From the NCBI GenBank assembly GCA_027924585.1, contig BSBM01000190.1, positions 1,984,001 through 2,048,000 on the forward strand: a stretch of 64,000 nt of DNA, read 5' to 3'. Below, one piece after another: positions 10,020 to 21,929 of the stretch (positions within the stretch are counted from its first letter, which is position 1; every line of letters begins with the position of its first letter). The notes beneath the pieces were generated by a model. That model was not told the origin of the DNA and ran no database searches. It worked only from the letters and a program-made list of their open reading frames with translations. The position numbers were made by a program, and so were the translations under genes. The DNA comes from Larix kaempferi. Taxonomy: Eukaryota > Streptophyta > Pinopsida > Pinales > Pinaceae.

Positions 10020-10214
10020 TCAAATACTTATCTTTGTTTGTTTGTTGGGTTGACTCCCTCTCAGTCTTTGCTTCCTTTCTGTAACTCCATTCTGATGTGG
10101 ATTGTGAGAAGTGGTCAACTCCCTCTGAATATCTGCATCCTTGCAGAAACTGCTGGAGTGTGCTCCCTCTTGATCTTTGCTTCCTGGATTACCTATCCTT
10201 GAACTTATATCCAT
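10020..10214 (-). pseudogene. Copia integrase remnant, copia-1
   Basis: A 64-codon frame whose middle reads SSFCKDADIQRELTT then HNPHQNGVTERKQR. This is the integrase core end, including the QNGV.ER motif that holds the catalytic Glu. The rest of integrase is absent. After KQRLRGSQPNKQ the similarity stops abruptly at a breakpoint shared with copia-2. Confidence 0.8.
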
Positions 10215-12330
10215 CCTCGATCACTATGCATGCTTACAAGTATCGTTATTGTGATATCCTCGAGATCTCATACATAATCATACATTTATTAGTATATTCT
10301 CAATACTATCAAAACACAATAATCTTAAGCATGTATAGTCATGATCATTTCCAACAGAAATAATAAGCATTAGTATTCAAGGACTCTTATGGTTAGTCAT
10401 ATCATAAATTAAAGTAAGAAACATAATATGTCTACACCCGTGATTACTCAAACCTATACTTTCATGACTCTTTTGGTTAAGAAACATAATATGCATACAC
10501 CCATGATTATTCAAACCTATGAATAATCATTATCAATCATGGCATGTATACTTTACACAAGGTAGGATTCTAACTTGATATAGGAAAAACATACCTGGAT
10601 TAATATGTTAGTTGGTTATTGTCTAACATACCCACATGATGTCTTCTTATTCTCTTAAGCGACTTGTGCTAGTAACCTGCATATCTCATAGGTTAACCAA
10701 GTTATACATACCTCGTAAGTAGATCTTCTATGTGATCCATGGCAATGGATGAACCTTTGTCTTCATGTCACCATGGTCATATGTTCTTGAACTAGAACAT
10801 GATTTGTCTTTCTTGATGTACCTTTCATGTTAGTGGACAACATCAACCTCATACAACATCACAATGCATTAGTACAATCATAAGTGTCAAAAACCCTAAT
10901 CAATGAATATCTTCTATCATGCATTCATAATTTTATCACGGTGATACGACAAGTCTAAAATTAACCAAGATTGTACTAACCGTAATAATATGAAGACAAA
11001 CATATCATAAACTTAATTATGAATGGAATTCGAAACATGCCTGAATGAGTCATACTTGTCGAGATTGCTTGTAATCTTCTTATGTAAGACCTCGGCCTCA
11101 TCTCCCTATGAAACAGGAACTTCTTCACTTATGCAGGTGACCAATCCATTCTCTTCTAGGATTAACCCAATCCACTTGATTTGTAGGAACTGGATCTAGA
11201 GCTGGATTAGGGTTTGTGAGAGAAACCCTAAAAATTCAAACTTTGAATTTCAAACTTCTGAAAGGATAGAAAGATGCGCCTTGATGAGTTGATCAAGCCG
11301 GTATATTCAAAATTTGAAAACTGCAAAATTTCACCACTCAATTTTGCCTTCGAAACTTCTGGATTCACTGGACATGACCCCGAACTAGGGTTTGATAAAT
11401 CCCACCCTTCTACCCAATCAAAAGGTTCAATCCAAAGCTCTAAGCTTCTATTTTTCTGAGGAGCTTCTAGCCATGGTCACAGATTTTAAAAATTCTCATT
11501 TTTGCAGAAGCCCTAATTTTCCACTTTTCCCATCAAAGTCCCGAACTAGGGTCTGATCAAGCCCAGCGTTTTGCCCAACCAAAAATTCTGATCTTGGTCT
11601 CTAAATTTCGATTTTGATGAGTAGCATTCAGCCGTGGTCTCTAATTACAAAAATTCCATCTTTCTCCGAAACCTTAAATTCTCGAATCCATGAATGAAGG
11701 TGCTCAAAAATAATTCTGTTTTGAAAGAAATATGTACCTGATTTTTTTTGGTGTAACTCCGAACTTTCCGATCCACAGGGTCTGAAACTTCTACCTGTGG
11801 TAGCCCGACCTGTCATATTTCTAACCCCATAGATCTGACCTCAATTTCATTCTCTGAGAGAGAGTTATTCCAAGTGTCGCAATGTGACCTGTTTATGGGA
11901 TAAAACAGGAGAGCGAACTTGTACGGCGTGCCACGTGTCACTGGTTCAGTTTCGGCCTCTGAAACAGTTACCTAAGAAAGTACAGGTCATGCACTACCTG
12001 TCACTTTTTACTAAATTTCATTTGGATCTTCCTAGCCCAAGTTATGACCTTTTTTCCTCGGTCACCTGATTATGACTCAGATCTGGAAGAGGCAGAAACC
12101 CTAGATTGTACAGATCATAAAACACAAAGTACAACGAATTAGAAGTTGTCCTTTAGACACAAGGTACATGGGGATCTGATCTTCGATTTATAAAAGTTTC
12201 AGATCTGTAAACTTCGCCAAAATAAATTTATAGCGAAAGTGCTACAATGACTGGTTTTTGCTATATCAATCCCTAGCATCGTAAGTGCAACAAGTGTCAT
12301 ACATGCCATACAATGCCTTCTTTCAGGCTA
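10215..12330 (-). other. Leader and gag debris of copia-1
   Basis: About 2.1 kb aligned with 54511-56660 of copia-2. It has no long ORF. A short coding-like stretch around 11040-11160 (minus strand, residues like NLDKYD) and another around 10690-10760 may be gag remnants. Several GGTATGT words are conserved between the copies. Protease and most of integrase cannot be found. Confidence 0.5.
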
Positions 12331-12342
12331 GCTCTGATACCA
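12331..12342 (-). other. Primer-binding site of copia-1 (tRNA-iMet)
   Basis: The minus strand reads TGGTATCAGAGC immediately after the LTR end CTAACA; this is the plant initiator-Met tRNA complement. Confidence 0.9.
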
Positions 12343-12698
12343 TGTTAGTTTTTTAGAATTTACTTCAATCTGATCTAGGATATTAACTGAGATAACAACA
12401 TGTACAGCATATCTACATCATATCAATCATGGACACAATAATGCAAGCACACAAGAGACACAGAGTTTACTTGGGGAAAACCATAAAGGTGAAAAACCCC
12501 AATAACTTCCTCAGAGAAAGATAGATCACTGATACGACCCAAGCCTAAGAGATAGACATCTCCTAGCAGCAGCTTCTCCTCCTCCATAAGTGTGCCACTC
12601 TCCAAAGAGTGTGTGTGAGAAATAGAATGATGAAATAGCGTGCCTCCCGCACTCTGTTTATACTTGACTTGACTTGCCTAATAACCTTTACTGGGTCG
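12343..12698 (-). repeat. 5' LTR of copia-1, inner part (split by B)
   Basis: 356 bases aligned to the inner half of the 3' LTR. It ends with ggtcg (12694-12698), the left TSD of gypsy B. Confidence 0.92.
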
Positions 12699-14406
12699 TG
12701 TTGGCTTAAACTGACCCAGAGGTTTCCAATTAGACCCAGGTTCTTTGCGGTTCTCCCTTTGACCAACAAAACCCCTTCGCACCGGCCCTTTCGACAACAA
12801 CCTGCGAGCAGGTTGAGGTCTCACCCGAGGTGTATCTTATGGGGTACTGCGGAATCAGGTTTCCACAGTAAATGATGAGTTGTTTATATGAACAAGCTGC
12901 GCAGCGCAGGACAGAAGGATGGCGCTGCGGGGCAAAGTGATGCGGTACGCAGCAGGATCTATGCTGCGAGCAGTACTGCGCGGTGGAGGCAACACTGCGG
13001 GCCTCAGTAAGGGTTTCTTACTGCTGCGAATCTTCTACTGGAACTGCGAATTACCCACACTTATCCTCTACTTGGAAGATCTCGGACACGTTAAGGCACT
13101 GAAATGAATATCACTCATCCATTCATTCAGGCACTTACTGGTTATCTTTCTAGCATTCATTCTAGAACTTGGATTATTACAATGTGAACTGAAATGATAG
13201 ACATGACTAACTGTGCTGCGTTCCTTCACTGTGTTAAGAAAGTATTTAAGCTTAAATGACTGATTCACGATCTTAACATAGAATTGAAATGTTTTCCATT
13301 CACCTGCTTCCGTGGAACCTAGCATATCATTCCCAAACTTCTCCTATTGGTAAATGCATATCAAAGTTCTCATATTACAGCATGCAAGGAAACATTCAAA
13401 CATTCATTCTATAGAAAATACAGATAGTCATTCATTCATAAACATCATCACATAACACAGGATTTAACGTGGTTCACTTCCCCGGATGGAAAGCTACGTC
13501 CACAAGAACGATTGGTAATATATTTCTTTAAAAAGGGATGGGGCAACCGTTCTTAGTCTGCGCACTCAGCTGCAGACTCTCCTTTCTCTCGGCTAGGTCT
13601 TTGTGCACACAGCTGCAGAGCCTTTACAATATTCTCAACTCAAAGAGATTTTACAATCCAAAAATGTTATCTCCATATTACTCTAACAACTAGCATCTAG
13701 TATCCAAAAATAGAGCAACCCTAACAACAACCCTGAACCTTAAGAAACCCTGAACTCTAATCCCCAATCAACTAACCAACCCCCATCCCATACAAAAGTG
13801 TCTTCTTAAATAGATCATGCCCGAAGGTCATGTCTGTACAATGTTAAAGACCTAAAACCCAAAACCCTAAGGGTTTCCAAAACTGCGCCAGTTTTCCAAA
13901 CCGGTTTGCTGGCTCCTGGTAGTGTCTGCTTGATCATGGGGGATATCCATGTCCTCATCCTGTCGCTATCGGCATTCCTGTCGCATGCGTGCCTACAGGC
14001 TGCTTCTGTCGAACCATTTTTCTCTAACGGTTCTACCTTCTAAGCGTGCCAAACATCGCTTTCCTTAACAACCCACGCGTGGCCACCTTCCTTCCTTCCA
14101 AAAATGGCTGCTACCGGTCGAGTCGATAGCTACACTTAATACTTGTCCAGCACACTGCTTTGCTGGCTCCACGTGGCCTCCTAACTCCGCAACACTGCTT
14201 CGACGCAGTACTGGTCTTCGCATCACGGCCAAAACTTCGATGTTGCGCGCAACTCCACAGTCTGGTCAAAAGTTGGATGATGCGCGCAACTTCACAGCAT
14301 CCTCAATACTTAGCCAAAATTGTGTTTCTAAGCTGCGCTCAGCTTAGCTTTCCCTGCTTGCCTCAAAAAGGTGCTTCCAAAACTTTATCTCAACTTGGGC
14401 CCAACA
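12699..14406 (-). repeat. 3' LTR of element B
   Basis: 1,708 bases. The element strand starts TGTTGGGCCC and ends CCAACA. It aligns end to end with 24673-26410, apart from an insertion of about 30 bp in the other copy near 26050-26105 and roughly 4% substitutions by eye, many of them C/T or G/A. Confidence 0.93.
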
Positions 14407-14418
14407 TGCCCCTAACAC
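14407..14418 (-). other. Polypurine tract of element B
   Basis: The minus strand reads GTGTTAGGGGCA before the 3' LTR and abuts the stop codon of the 3' ORF. It aligns with the tract of C (GTGTTGGGGGCC). Confidence 0.65.
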
Positions 14419-17337
14419 TTACATGTGGCTCGTCCCCGAGCCACTGATTGTTTTAGCTGTCTCACTCTGCGCCGCAACCGGTGGAACGAACTTGGCCGTG
14501 AACTCATCATATGTACCGCACAACTGCACCACTGCCTCTCTTGTATCCTCCTCAACCTGTTTAATTGTCTCAAGCAGTGTTGGAGTTATTTCTTGTCCAA
14601 TTTGGTCTTGTACCTGCTCCTGGTTATCGCGCAGTTCTACTAACTTATCTTCAATCTGCTGCGACACCACCATGGCATTCTCCAGGAGCTGCTACGATTG
14701 ATTATCCATATTAGTCTCTTTTTGTCGTAATTCTTGTACTTCTTTCTTTAATCCGGATATCTCCTTGTATCTCGGCAGCCTTTCTCTGGCTGGCAGAGCT
14801 TTAACCTCTGCGTTCAACTTGTCCAATGCGGTCTGTTTTTCTTGTACCGCGGTTTTGACCTGCAGCAACCCTTGATCCTCTTCAAGGGTCGTGATTGCCT
14901 GTGAAACCTTATCCAGGAGAGATTGGCACTTAGCCATCTCACTTGTAATGTTTTTCGAGGCGGCGCTCACTACTTTGTCTCTGACTTGTTGTTCAATTAA
15001 TGGTGCCTGCTTAATTAATGGTGCCTGCTTATTCAGCTTATCCTTTAATGTGGCAATATAGGCCTCATAATAAATCTCTTTATCCTGCATCTCCGTCTGC
15101 AAGGATCTCACCTTATCTTTGATCCTCAAAATTGTGTTTGCATGATCATCCTGGATTTCTATGCCTTTGATATCCTTCGCCACATTGGATATGGTAGTCT
15201 CCAAATTTTTTCGGCGGTCCAGTGCATTCCGTAGCTGTATTTCTACCTGTAGCTGAATTTGCATGTTCGCTGCAGTGAGCTCTGCTTGTAACTTCATTGA
15301 TTCAACCATCCGTTCATGCATCTCCTCAACGATCTGCGTGTGGATGAAGTGCAATCCTAGTAAAGGGATTTTGGCTAAGTCGAGCTCTACCCTCTCGACT
15401 CCCTTTGTGTCCAAGACAACTTGTTCTTCCATTGGCAACGCAACAGCCAATGGGTCCACATGGACAATTCTAGTCTTCGATGGCAGCGTTATTGCTAGCT
15501 GTTGGTTTCCTTGCTGCAAGGTCCCTACCAACCTCCTTTCATCCCCTGCTTCCTGCGGCAAAATAAGGCTTTTCTGGACATCGTCCATTTTCTTCATTAG
15601 GCCTTACACTGCGAGCTGCGTCTTGTGTAGGTCATCCTGGATGACCATGTCTTTCTTTTCTTTAGCTGCCATAAGCTCCTTCATCTGCTCTGAGACTGTT
15701 TCGGCTATCATCTCATAGTCATCATCATTGAGGACTGCCTCCGATTGAATCTTTGTGGCCTTCACCTTTTTCCTCGACTTTGGCTTCTTCGAAGTCTCAG
15801 CTTCTTTTCTCTTCCCTGTTTCTTCAATGATTGGGCATGAGAGCGGGATCGGCTCATCTTCTGCTGAGTCTGTCTCTACGTCCATAACCTCTACGCGGAA
15901 CTCTGGTGGCCAATCTTTCATGAGGTCCTCAATATCCTACTCATACATGATGTACTTCCCTGGGAACCACTCCGGTTTCCTTGTTTGTGCTTTCGGCGAT
16001 ATGAAGATACATTTCATATCCGCCTCAAAGTCGATGATGCGGATATACTTCACCGTGACCTGCTTTGTAATGTGGGGTGTCTTCGTGATTGTGTCGCGCA
16101 GCTGAATATAGTACTGGTAAAAGACTTTTTTTGTCGCATGTTGGTGCTCTGCATTTGTGCTTGCCCAGAGTTTGATGAACTTAAACCCTCTAGGATCCTT
16201 GGTGTCCATAATGACGCCCGCATAATCTCGCAGCTCCTTCCATCCACACAAAGCAATCAGGACGATGAGCCAGGTGAAATGGAATTGGCCACCATTCACC
16301 TGTGTGTCATTGAGTTCTTCAAGGAACTCATTCAAGAGAAACTGACACCAATTAAAGTTGTTGCCTTCGGCCGCTGTGGCACCAAGGAGTATTGCGCCCG
16401 AAGGCACCTCCGAAGGCCTAGCTGTTTTGAGTATCTTGCCTGCGAGCAAGTGCGTTACAAATCTTGTTGCTCTATCCTCTATATCTTTTGTCGGGAAACC
16501 TCTTTTTTCCTTCACCACTGAATGGGTTTTCTTCATCTTCTCAACAGCCTCTTTTTCTTTGCTCTTCCCCTGGAAGAATTGCTTAGGATCCTTACTGCGC
16601 TTGCTTATCCCGGTGATGCGGTGGATCAAATCGATGTTAATATCAATGTTCCTATCCAGCCATAGATAACCTTGGTGTATTCGCACCATGAGTGTGCGAA
16701 CCATGATATTAAGTTCTGGAGAACGGTCAAAATGTGGCAATCTCGGCAACTTCAGTAGCCCCGACTAAACGACAGGTGCTAACCAACTGTCAGCTACCAA
16801 GTTCAGAGTTCCCTTGGCGTCCTTTTTCCAGCACATATACTGGTCTGGTTGAAAATTTGGGTATTTGGGAACATCTGGCTCGTCTTTCTTCATTCCCAAG
16901 AGGTCATAATCCTCCCATTTACAATCTGCTATCTTTCCCAACAGATTCTTAGCAACGTTTACATGCTTTGAGATAGGTGACAGTGGGATGTCGTATCTCG
17001 CATTCTTGGACAATTTAAACACAGGGGCATTCAGTGCCCATGGGGAGATATATTTGGCTGTCATCTTCAAGGGTTCTGTCTGAAAGACTGGCGATTTATG
17101 TGCTGAGGAGCCCATCTTTATGATGTTGGATCAAGGTGCAGTTACGACTTTTCCTTTATCTTTTTCTTTTTCCTGCATCGTCGGATTAATTCTTGGTGAT
17201 CTGTGGGATCCTTCACCTTGTTCTACGGAGACCTTCTTAACTGGAGTTTTCATTAACTGCTGAATCCCTCTGTGCTGAAAGATCCTCAGTGCTTCTTCAA
17301 TGGTCAGTTCTTCTTCTCTATAGGAAGGTTCGGACAT
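14419..17337 (-). pseudogene. 3' accessory ORF of element B, about 972 codons, coiled-coil protein
   Basis: One uninterrupted minus-strand frame from ATG 17337 to TAA 14421-14419, broken only by in-frame stops near 17131, 16765, 15937, 15604 and 14692; no frameshift in 2.9 kb. Residues 1-70 are charged. Residues 75-190 hold LLGKIA and a WEDYDL motif. Residues 197-467 form a globular core (GYLWLDRNIDINIDLIHRIT, HLLAGKIL, FLLNEFLEEL, FTWLIVLIAL). Residues 470-575 are acidic with a basic run (KKPKSRKKVKATK). Residues 580-970 are Leu/Lys/Glu/Gln-rich heptad-like coiled coil. It lies where env-like ORFs occur, but I see no signal peptide or clear membrane anchor. A distant resemblance of the core to plant mobile or 'putative plant transposon' domains is only a hypothesis. 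Homologues: A (434-1) and C (33086-45447). Confidence 0.75.
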
Positions 17338-17882
17338 TCACTAATGCGGTAGCAGCTAAGGCAGACATAATACAGATGGCTACTAGCTCAGAGAGGTTAA
17401 TCACAAGAAAATTCTAAGTGCTCAATAACGCCCGTGAGTCTCCCAACGGTTTTATTTATAGGAGCAGCAAACCCTCTCCCGCGCCCTTCAATGGCTAGAT
17501 AAGCAATTAATGTGGTGTCCGTTGGTGAATTTGAGCGGATCCTTTGGTCTTTTCTGTCGTCAGCGTGCTCAGAATGGCTATCTTCTCTTTAAATGCTAAC
17601 GCGGTTCCTGCAACAGTCATCTAACAGCTATTTTTCTGAAAAGCCATGCAACGGCTATTTTTCTCTGAGTGCTGCGCCGAACTGCGCGGCAAGCCATCTG
17701 CAACCCTGCGCGACTTCCACTATAAATATATTTTTTCTTTTTTTCTTTTTTTTTCCTTCCGTGCAGCTTCAACAGTGCTGCGCGGTGCATAGATCATTCT
17801 TCTTATCATACCTTCTTCCTTTTATCATACATGTACATACTCCTTTGCATTTCTAGTGTCCACTTTCAACTATACTTGACAC
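17338..17882 (-). other. Spacer between pol and 3' ORF of element B
   Basis: 545 bases without supported coding sequence, homologous to 435-954 in A. It contains a T-rich run at 17725-17758 and the TATA-like box. Confidence 0.6.
17453..17460 (-). promoter_or_regulatory. TATA-like box upstream of the 3' accessory ORF (element B)
   Basis: The minus strand reads TATAAATA in CCTATAAATAAAACCG, about 116 nt before the ATG at 17337; the same arrangement is found in A. Confidence 0.45.
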
Positions 17883-19269
17883 TTAGAACTTCCTTCCTTG
17901 GCTTTTTTCAGGGTTCTGCGAAGTAGTGCTATCGTGGTATAGCTTTAGCTTGCTTCCATTTATCAAAGTTGGCAAGGTATCACCAGGTAAATTGGCTAAC
18001 TGGACTGCACCAGTGTTAGTAACATGTATCACAGTATATGGGCCAAGCCAATGCATCTTAAATTTACCAGGGAATTTCATGAATTTGCTATCATACAGGA
18101 GGACTAGATCACCTACCTGAAAACACTTGTTCTTTATATGGCGATCACGCCATGCTTTCTCGCGGTCCTTCTAAGCTTGCTGGTGGAATCCTGCGATGAA
18201 GCGATATTCCTCTAAGCCCAGTAAGTGTAGTAATCTTTCTTCTAAGGCTTCACAGTCTGCCATCCCTGTAAATGCAGCGATTCTCAAACTAGGGACAATG
18301 TATTCCATAGGCATTATAACCTCTTGCCCATAAACCAACCAAAAGGGTGTCTGTCCTGTCAATTTCTTGCATGTGGTCCGGTATGCCCATAGCATAGATG
18401 AGACACGCGGGTCCCAATCGTCTCTATTTACATTGCACACCTTAGTGAGTGCGTTCTCCAATATTTTATTGAAAGCCTCTACAGTACCATTCGCCTGTGG
18501 ATGATATGGAGTACTACGCTGATGACGAATGTGGAATGCCTCTGTAAGCGCCTCAATCGTCTTGTTCAAAAAGTGAGTACCTTGGTCACTCATCAAAATA
18601 TTCGGACAGCCAAATCTGGTGAGTATTTCTTCAAAAATAAACTGCGCTGCAGTCCTTAACTGGTTTTGCTTCTGCCCATCTGGTGAGGTAATCTGTAGCA
18701 GTAATAATATACCTTGCACCCGTTCTTTTTCCTGGTGGGTTTGTAGAACCCACAAAGTCTATTGCCCATTTTTCAAATGGTCGTAGTGTCAACTGTGGAT
18801 TCAATGGCATCTCATCTCGGCGTGATGGTTTTCCTGTCCTCTGACAGACATCACAGTTCCTGCAATGTTCTTTGGCATCTTTATGGAGCGTAGGCCACCA
18901 TAGCCCTACGCGCAATATCTTCTGCGCAGTAGCCCTTCCTGCATAGTGACCTCCCGCGATTCTTGAGTGTGCGTCGGCCAGAATAAATGGCTTCTTATGA
19001 TCGAGTACGCACCTGCGCAGGACTTCATCTGGCCCAAGTTTGTATAACTGACCTGCAATTATAGTGAAGTCCGTGGTGCGCACCACTAACTGTTTTTTCT
19101 GCTGGACCGAGAATTCCTGGGGTGCCATCCCTGTGGTTAGGAAGTCAATGATATCCTTGTAATAATCATCGGCAACCTGTATACTAAATAACTGCGCATC
19201 AGGCAAACTGTCTTCAATATTCTTCGGCTCCTCTCCTGACTCGATCCTTGACAGATGATCAAGTCCCAA
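17883..19269 (-). pseudogene. Gypsy integrase of element B
   Basis: Starts at the GLDHLSRI junction (19269). The zinc-binding region has HSRIAGGHY and CRNCDVCQR. The catalytic core has all three acidic positions: [17 protein letters not shown] and [12 protein letters not shown]. The C-terminal part has a DLVLLYDSKF motif, HWLGPY and LINGSKLKLY, ending at a stop near 17883. A frame change near 18650-18670 and a stop near 18171 break it. There is no chromodomain after the core, as usual for non-chromovirus Tat-like elements. Its length and motif order are those of a normal gypsy integrase. Confidence 0.92.
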
Positions 19270-20195
19270 GTTCAGTCTACCTGGCTTAACAATAATTTCA
19301 AAGTCATATTCCTAGAACAGCAATAACCATCGACATATGCATCCCCCTAACACTGGCTTGTTGACCAAATATTTCAACGCAGAATGGTCAGTAAACATAA
19401 GGAAGTGTGATCCCATCAAGTAGTGTCTAAATTTCTATAGGGCATATACCATCGCAAGGCCTTCCCTCTCAGTAGTAGTATAGTTCTTCTCTACTGTTGA
19501 AAGCTTTCCGTTAGAAAATGCAATAGGGTGGTCAATACCTCCCTCTCCCTACTGAGATAACACGATCCCCAGGGCAATACATGATGCGTCAACATGGACA
19601 TGGAATGGCTTCGTCCAGTCTGGAAAGACTAGAATAGGCGCAGTGGCCATCTTTTCTTTTAATGTGTCAAAACCCTGTTCGCATTCTGCGTTCCAAATGA
19701 ACGGTGCGTCTTTCTTCAGCAGCTTTTCCATTGCTGCGGTTATCTGAGCATAACCCTTTATAAATTTACTGTAATATCCAGTATGGCCTAATGTAGATCA
19801 CAACATCTTGACTGAATTTGGTGTTGGTAAGTTTGCAATAACTGCAATCTTCGCAGGGTCTACCATCAGTCATTGCTTACAGACAATGTGGCCAAGTAAA
19901 ATTCCATAGGGCACACAGAAAATACACTTTTTCAAATTTAAGGATATTTGATGCTGTCGACACTTCTCGAGCATCATGCGGAGATTCGTGCAATGATTTT
20001 TCAATAGACCAAATACAATCCAATCATCAAAGTACGCTTCTAAAAACTTATGCATAAAATCTTTAAATGTTGCGACGACGACTCTAGAGAATATGGCAGG
20101 TGCGTTCTTCAGACCAAAGGCATAACGGTGTACTGGAATGACCCCCATTCTGTAGCAAATGTCGTCTTATGCCTATCCATAGGATCAATCCTGAT
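19270..20195 (-). pseudogene. RT C-terminal half and RNase H of element B
   Basis: The RT palm appears as YFDDW near 20020-20035 inside a 92-codon frame with FGLKNAPAIFSRVVV and LNLKKCIF. It is followed by LGHTGYY, a thumb, and the RNase H region with HVHVDASCIALG, TTEREGLAMVYAL and TDHSALKYLVNK. Several stops (for example after HIVCKQ and VLSQ) and a frame change near 20150 relative to the upstream RT mark it as dead. RNase H keeps the Asp of VDAS, the Glu of TERE and the Asp of TDHS. Confidence 0.88.
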
Positions 20196-21929
20196 CTAAT
20201 GATAACCAGAGAAACCATCAGTGAAAGAATATGTCTCATTTCCTCCAATGTTATCAAGCACTTCATCTATGAATGGAGTAGGAAATGGGTCGTGCATGGA
20301 AGCATCGTTCAGCTTTCTGAGATCCACACAAATCCTAATCTTGCCTTTTGCTTTCTTGTCTTGAACAACCATGGGGCTAATCCATTCGGATTCTTCGACC
20401 AGTTCAATGATTCCTGCTTCTAGCATCTTATCGAGTTCTGCGCGGACTTTTTCCTTGTAGCGCGGATTCAATCTGTATGGCCTCTGCTTGACAGGATTAG
20501 CACCTGGCTTTAAAGGTATTTTCATAACCCCTAGGTCTCCAAAAATTCCTTTCATCTCTATAAATTTTGTTGGAAACAGTTCCTGATACTCATGTAAGGT
20601 ATCTGCGATCTCTGCAATCGTCTGATCGTCCCAATAATCTCCTATTGATGCGAACTTCGGCTCTTTGTCTGTGCCAATGTTCACTTTTTGTGTTTTTACT
20701 GGTCCAATCATATCTGGGATTTCCAACGGAGGTCCTTCTACCTCACGCACGCCTTCTGACTCTGGTATATCTATGTTGCGCGGGTCCTCCTCATCGTCTT
20801 CATTTGTATCATTGGTATCTTCAGCTAAGTTGTAACACTCGATAAAGTGCTCTTCATGTTCCTTCCATTCTGACTGTAGGTGCGCATGAACGCACTCTGT
20901 CCCAAAAAACTGCTGTAATGTTATGTTTTGATGAGGATAGTCATCCTGGAATATGCACGTCTTGATTAGCTGTAATGCTTCATGGATTAATGGATTCTCG
21001 TCTTCAAAACTGAAGTCCTTCCGGAAGTTCGCAACGAGCAGCTCCCAATCAGTGAGTTCACTGCGCAACTCCAGGTTGAGGTACCATTTTTCTAGGATAC
21101 CCGCATCCAATGTATGTACAAATAAATGTACCCATTCTGTAAGTGGTCTTTCCACCCATGCCTTTGAACAGATTTCAATGTGTTGACTAGGGTTTGTCTG
21201 TCCATTATACTTTTCAAAGGGTAAAGTAACCTTTTCGGCGAACCAGATCTGCATCTTAGTTCTGCATTGATCCCAAGTGGTCAATGTTTTCTTATGTGCA
21301 TTCCACCATCTCGCAGGTGTATCGCGCAATGCTATATCTAAAGCTGGCAGTCTATGCTCATCTGGTATAGCTGCAATATATTCCCTTATGAAACTGTAAA
21401 CATTAGCAGAACCATCATATGTGGGAATAGGACTCACCTCTTTTCCGATCCAGTGCAGTGATTTCGTAACCTGCGCACATCTTCTTGCTGATACTTCATG
21501 CATGTGGATTTTCCAATTCTCCAGTCCTGTATCCGAGTTAGAGATACAAGAAGTGTCACATCGCCAGCTGAGCGTACCATCCGCAGTAGGATTAATGTAG
21601 TCTTCCTTGTTCGCAGTCAGCTGGTATAGTCGATCTAAATCTTGAGCTTGGGATTCCTCCTGAATCGGCTCACTGTATCTATCACCATCTTTAGGATCCA
21701 ATGGTGCAATGACCCTAATATTCTTCCCTTCAAATCTCATCTTCTTTGTCTTCAAGTTTATGATAGCCAAGTTATCCATAGCCCAATCAATTCCCAATAT
21801 TATTGGAAAAGGTTGACTATCATCCACAATTTCAATAACCTCAAAGTCTGCATGACTCTGCACTATGTCGATGTCAACTACTACATTAGCTAAGAGGCCA
21901 AAAGGTATGACCTTCTCCTGATTAGCCAT
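20196..21929 (-). CDS. Pol segment of element B: protease end, Gag-like module, RT N-terminal half
   Basis: A 577-codon open frame. Residues 1-95 complete the protease region (ILGIDWA, NIRVIAPLDP). Residues 165-312 resemble Gag capsid: TPARWWNAHKKTL, YNGQTNPSQHIEICSKAW, EWVHLFVHTLD, KWYLNLELR and DFSFED. Residues 370-440 are an acidic linker. From about 480 the RT fingers follow (VKQRPYRLNP, SEWISPMVVQDKKAKGK, ICVDLRKLNDASMHDPFPTP, SFTDGFSGYH). It is part of a longer polyprotein, not a gene with its own start, and its frame shifts at both ends. A Gag-like block between protease and RT is not the standard gypsy order; element C has it at the same place. Confidence 0.85.
   Translation of the reverse strand: MANQEKVIPFGLLANVVVDIDIVQSHADFEVIEIVDDSQPFPIILGIDWAMDNLAIINLKTKKMRFEGKNIRVIAPLDPKDGDRYSEPIQEESQAQDLDRLYQLTANKEDYINPTADGTLSWRCDTSCISNSDTGLENWKIHMHEVSARRCAQVTKSLHWIGKEVSPIPTYDGSANVYSFIREYIAAIPDEHRLPALDIALRDTPARWWNAHKKTLTTWDQCRTKMQIWFAEKVTLPFEKYNGQTNPSQHIEICSKAWVERPLTEWVHLFVHTLDAGILEKWYLNLELRSELTDWELLVANFRKDFSFEDENPLIHEALQLIKTCIFQDDYPHQNITLQQFFGTECVHAHLQSEWKEHEEHFIECYNLAEDTNDTNEDDEEDPRNIDIPESEGVREVEGPPLEIPDMIGPVKTQKVNIGTDKEPKFASIGDYWDDQTIAEIADTLHEYQELFPTKFIEMKGIFGDLGVMKIPLKPGANPVKQRPYRLNPRYKEKVRAELDKMLEAGIIELVEESEWISPMVVQDKKAKGKIRICVDLRKLNDASMHDPFPTPFIDEVLDNIGGNETYSFTDGFSGYH

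Noticed and set aside
14419-14701. Plus-strand ORFs opposite the 3' ORF of element B
   Set aside because: Antisense to a 972-codon frame conserved in related elements; no homology of their own.
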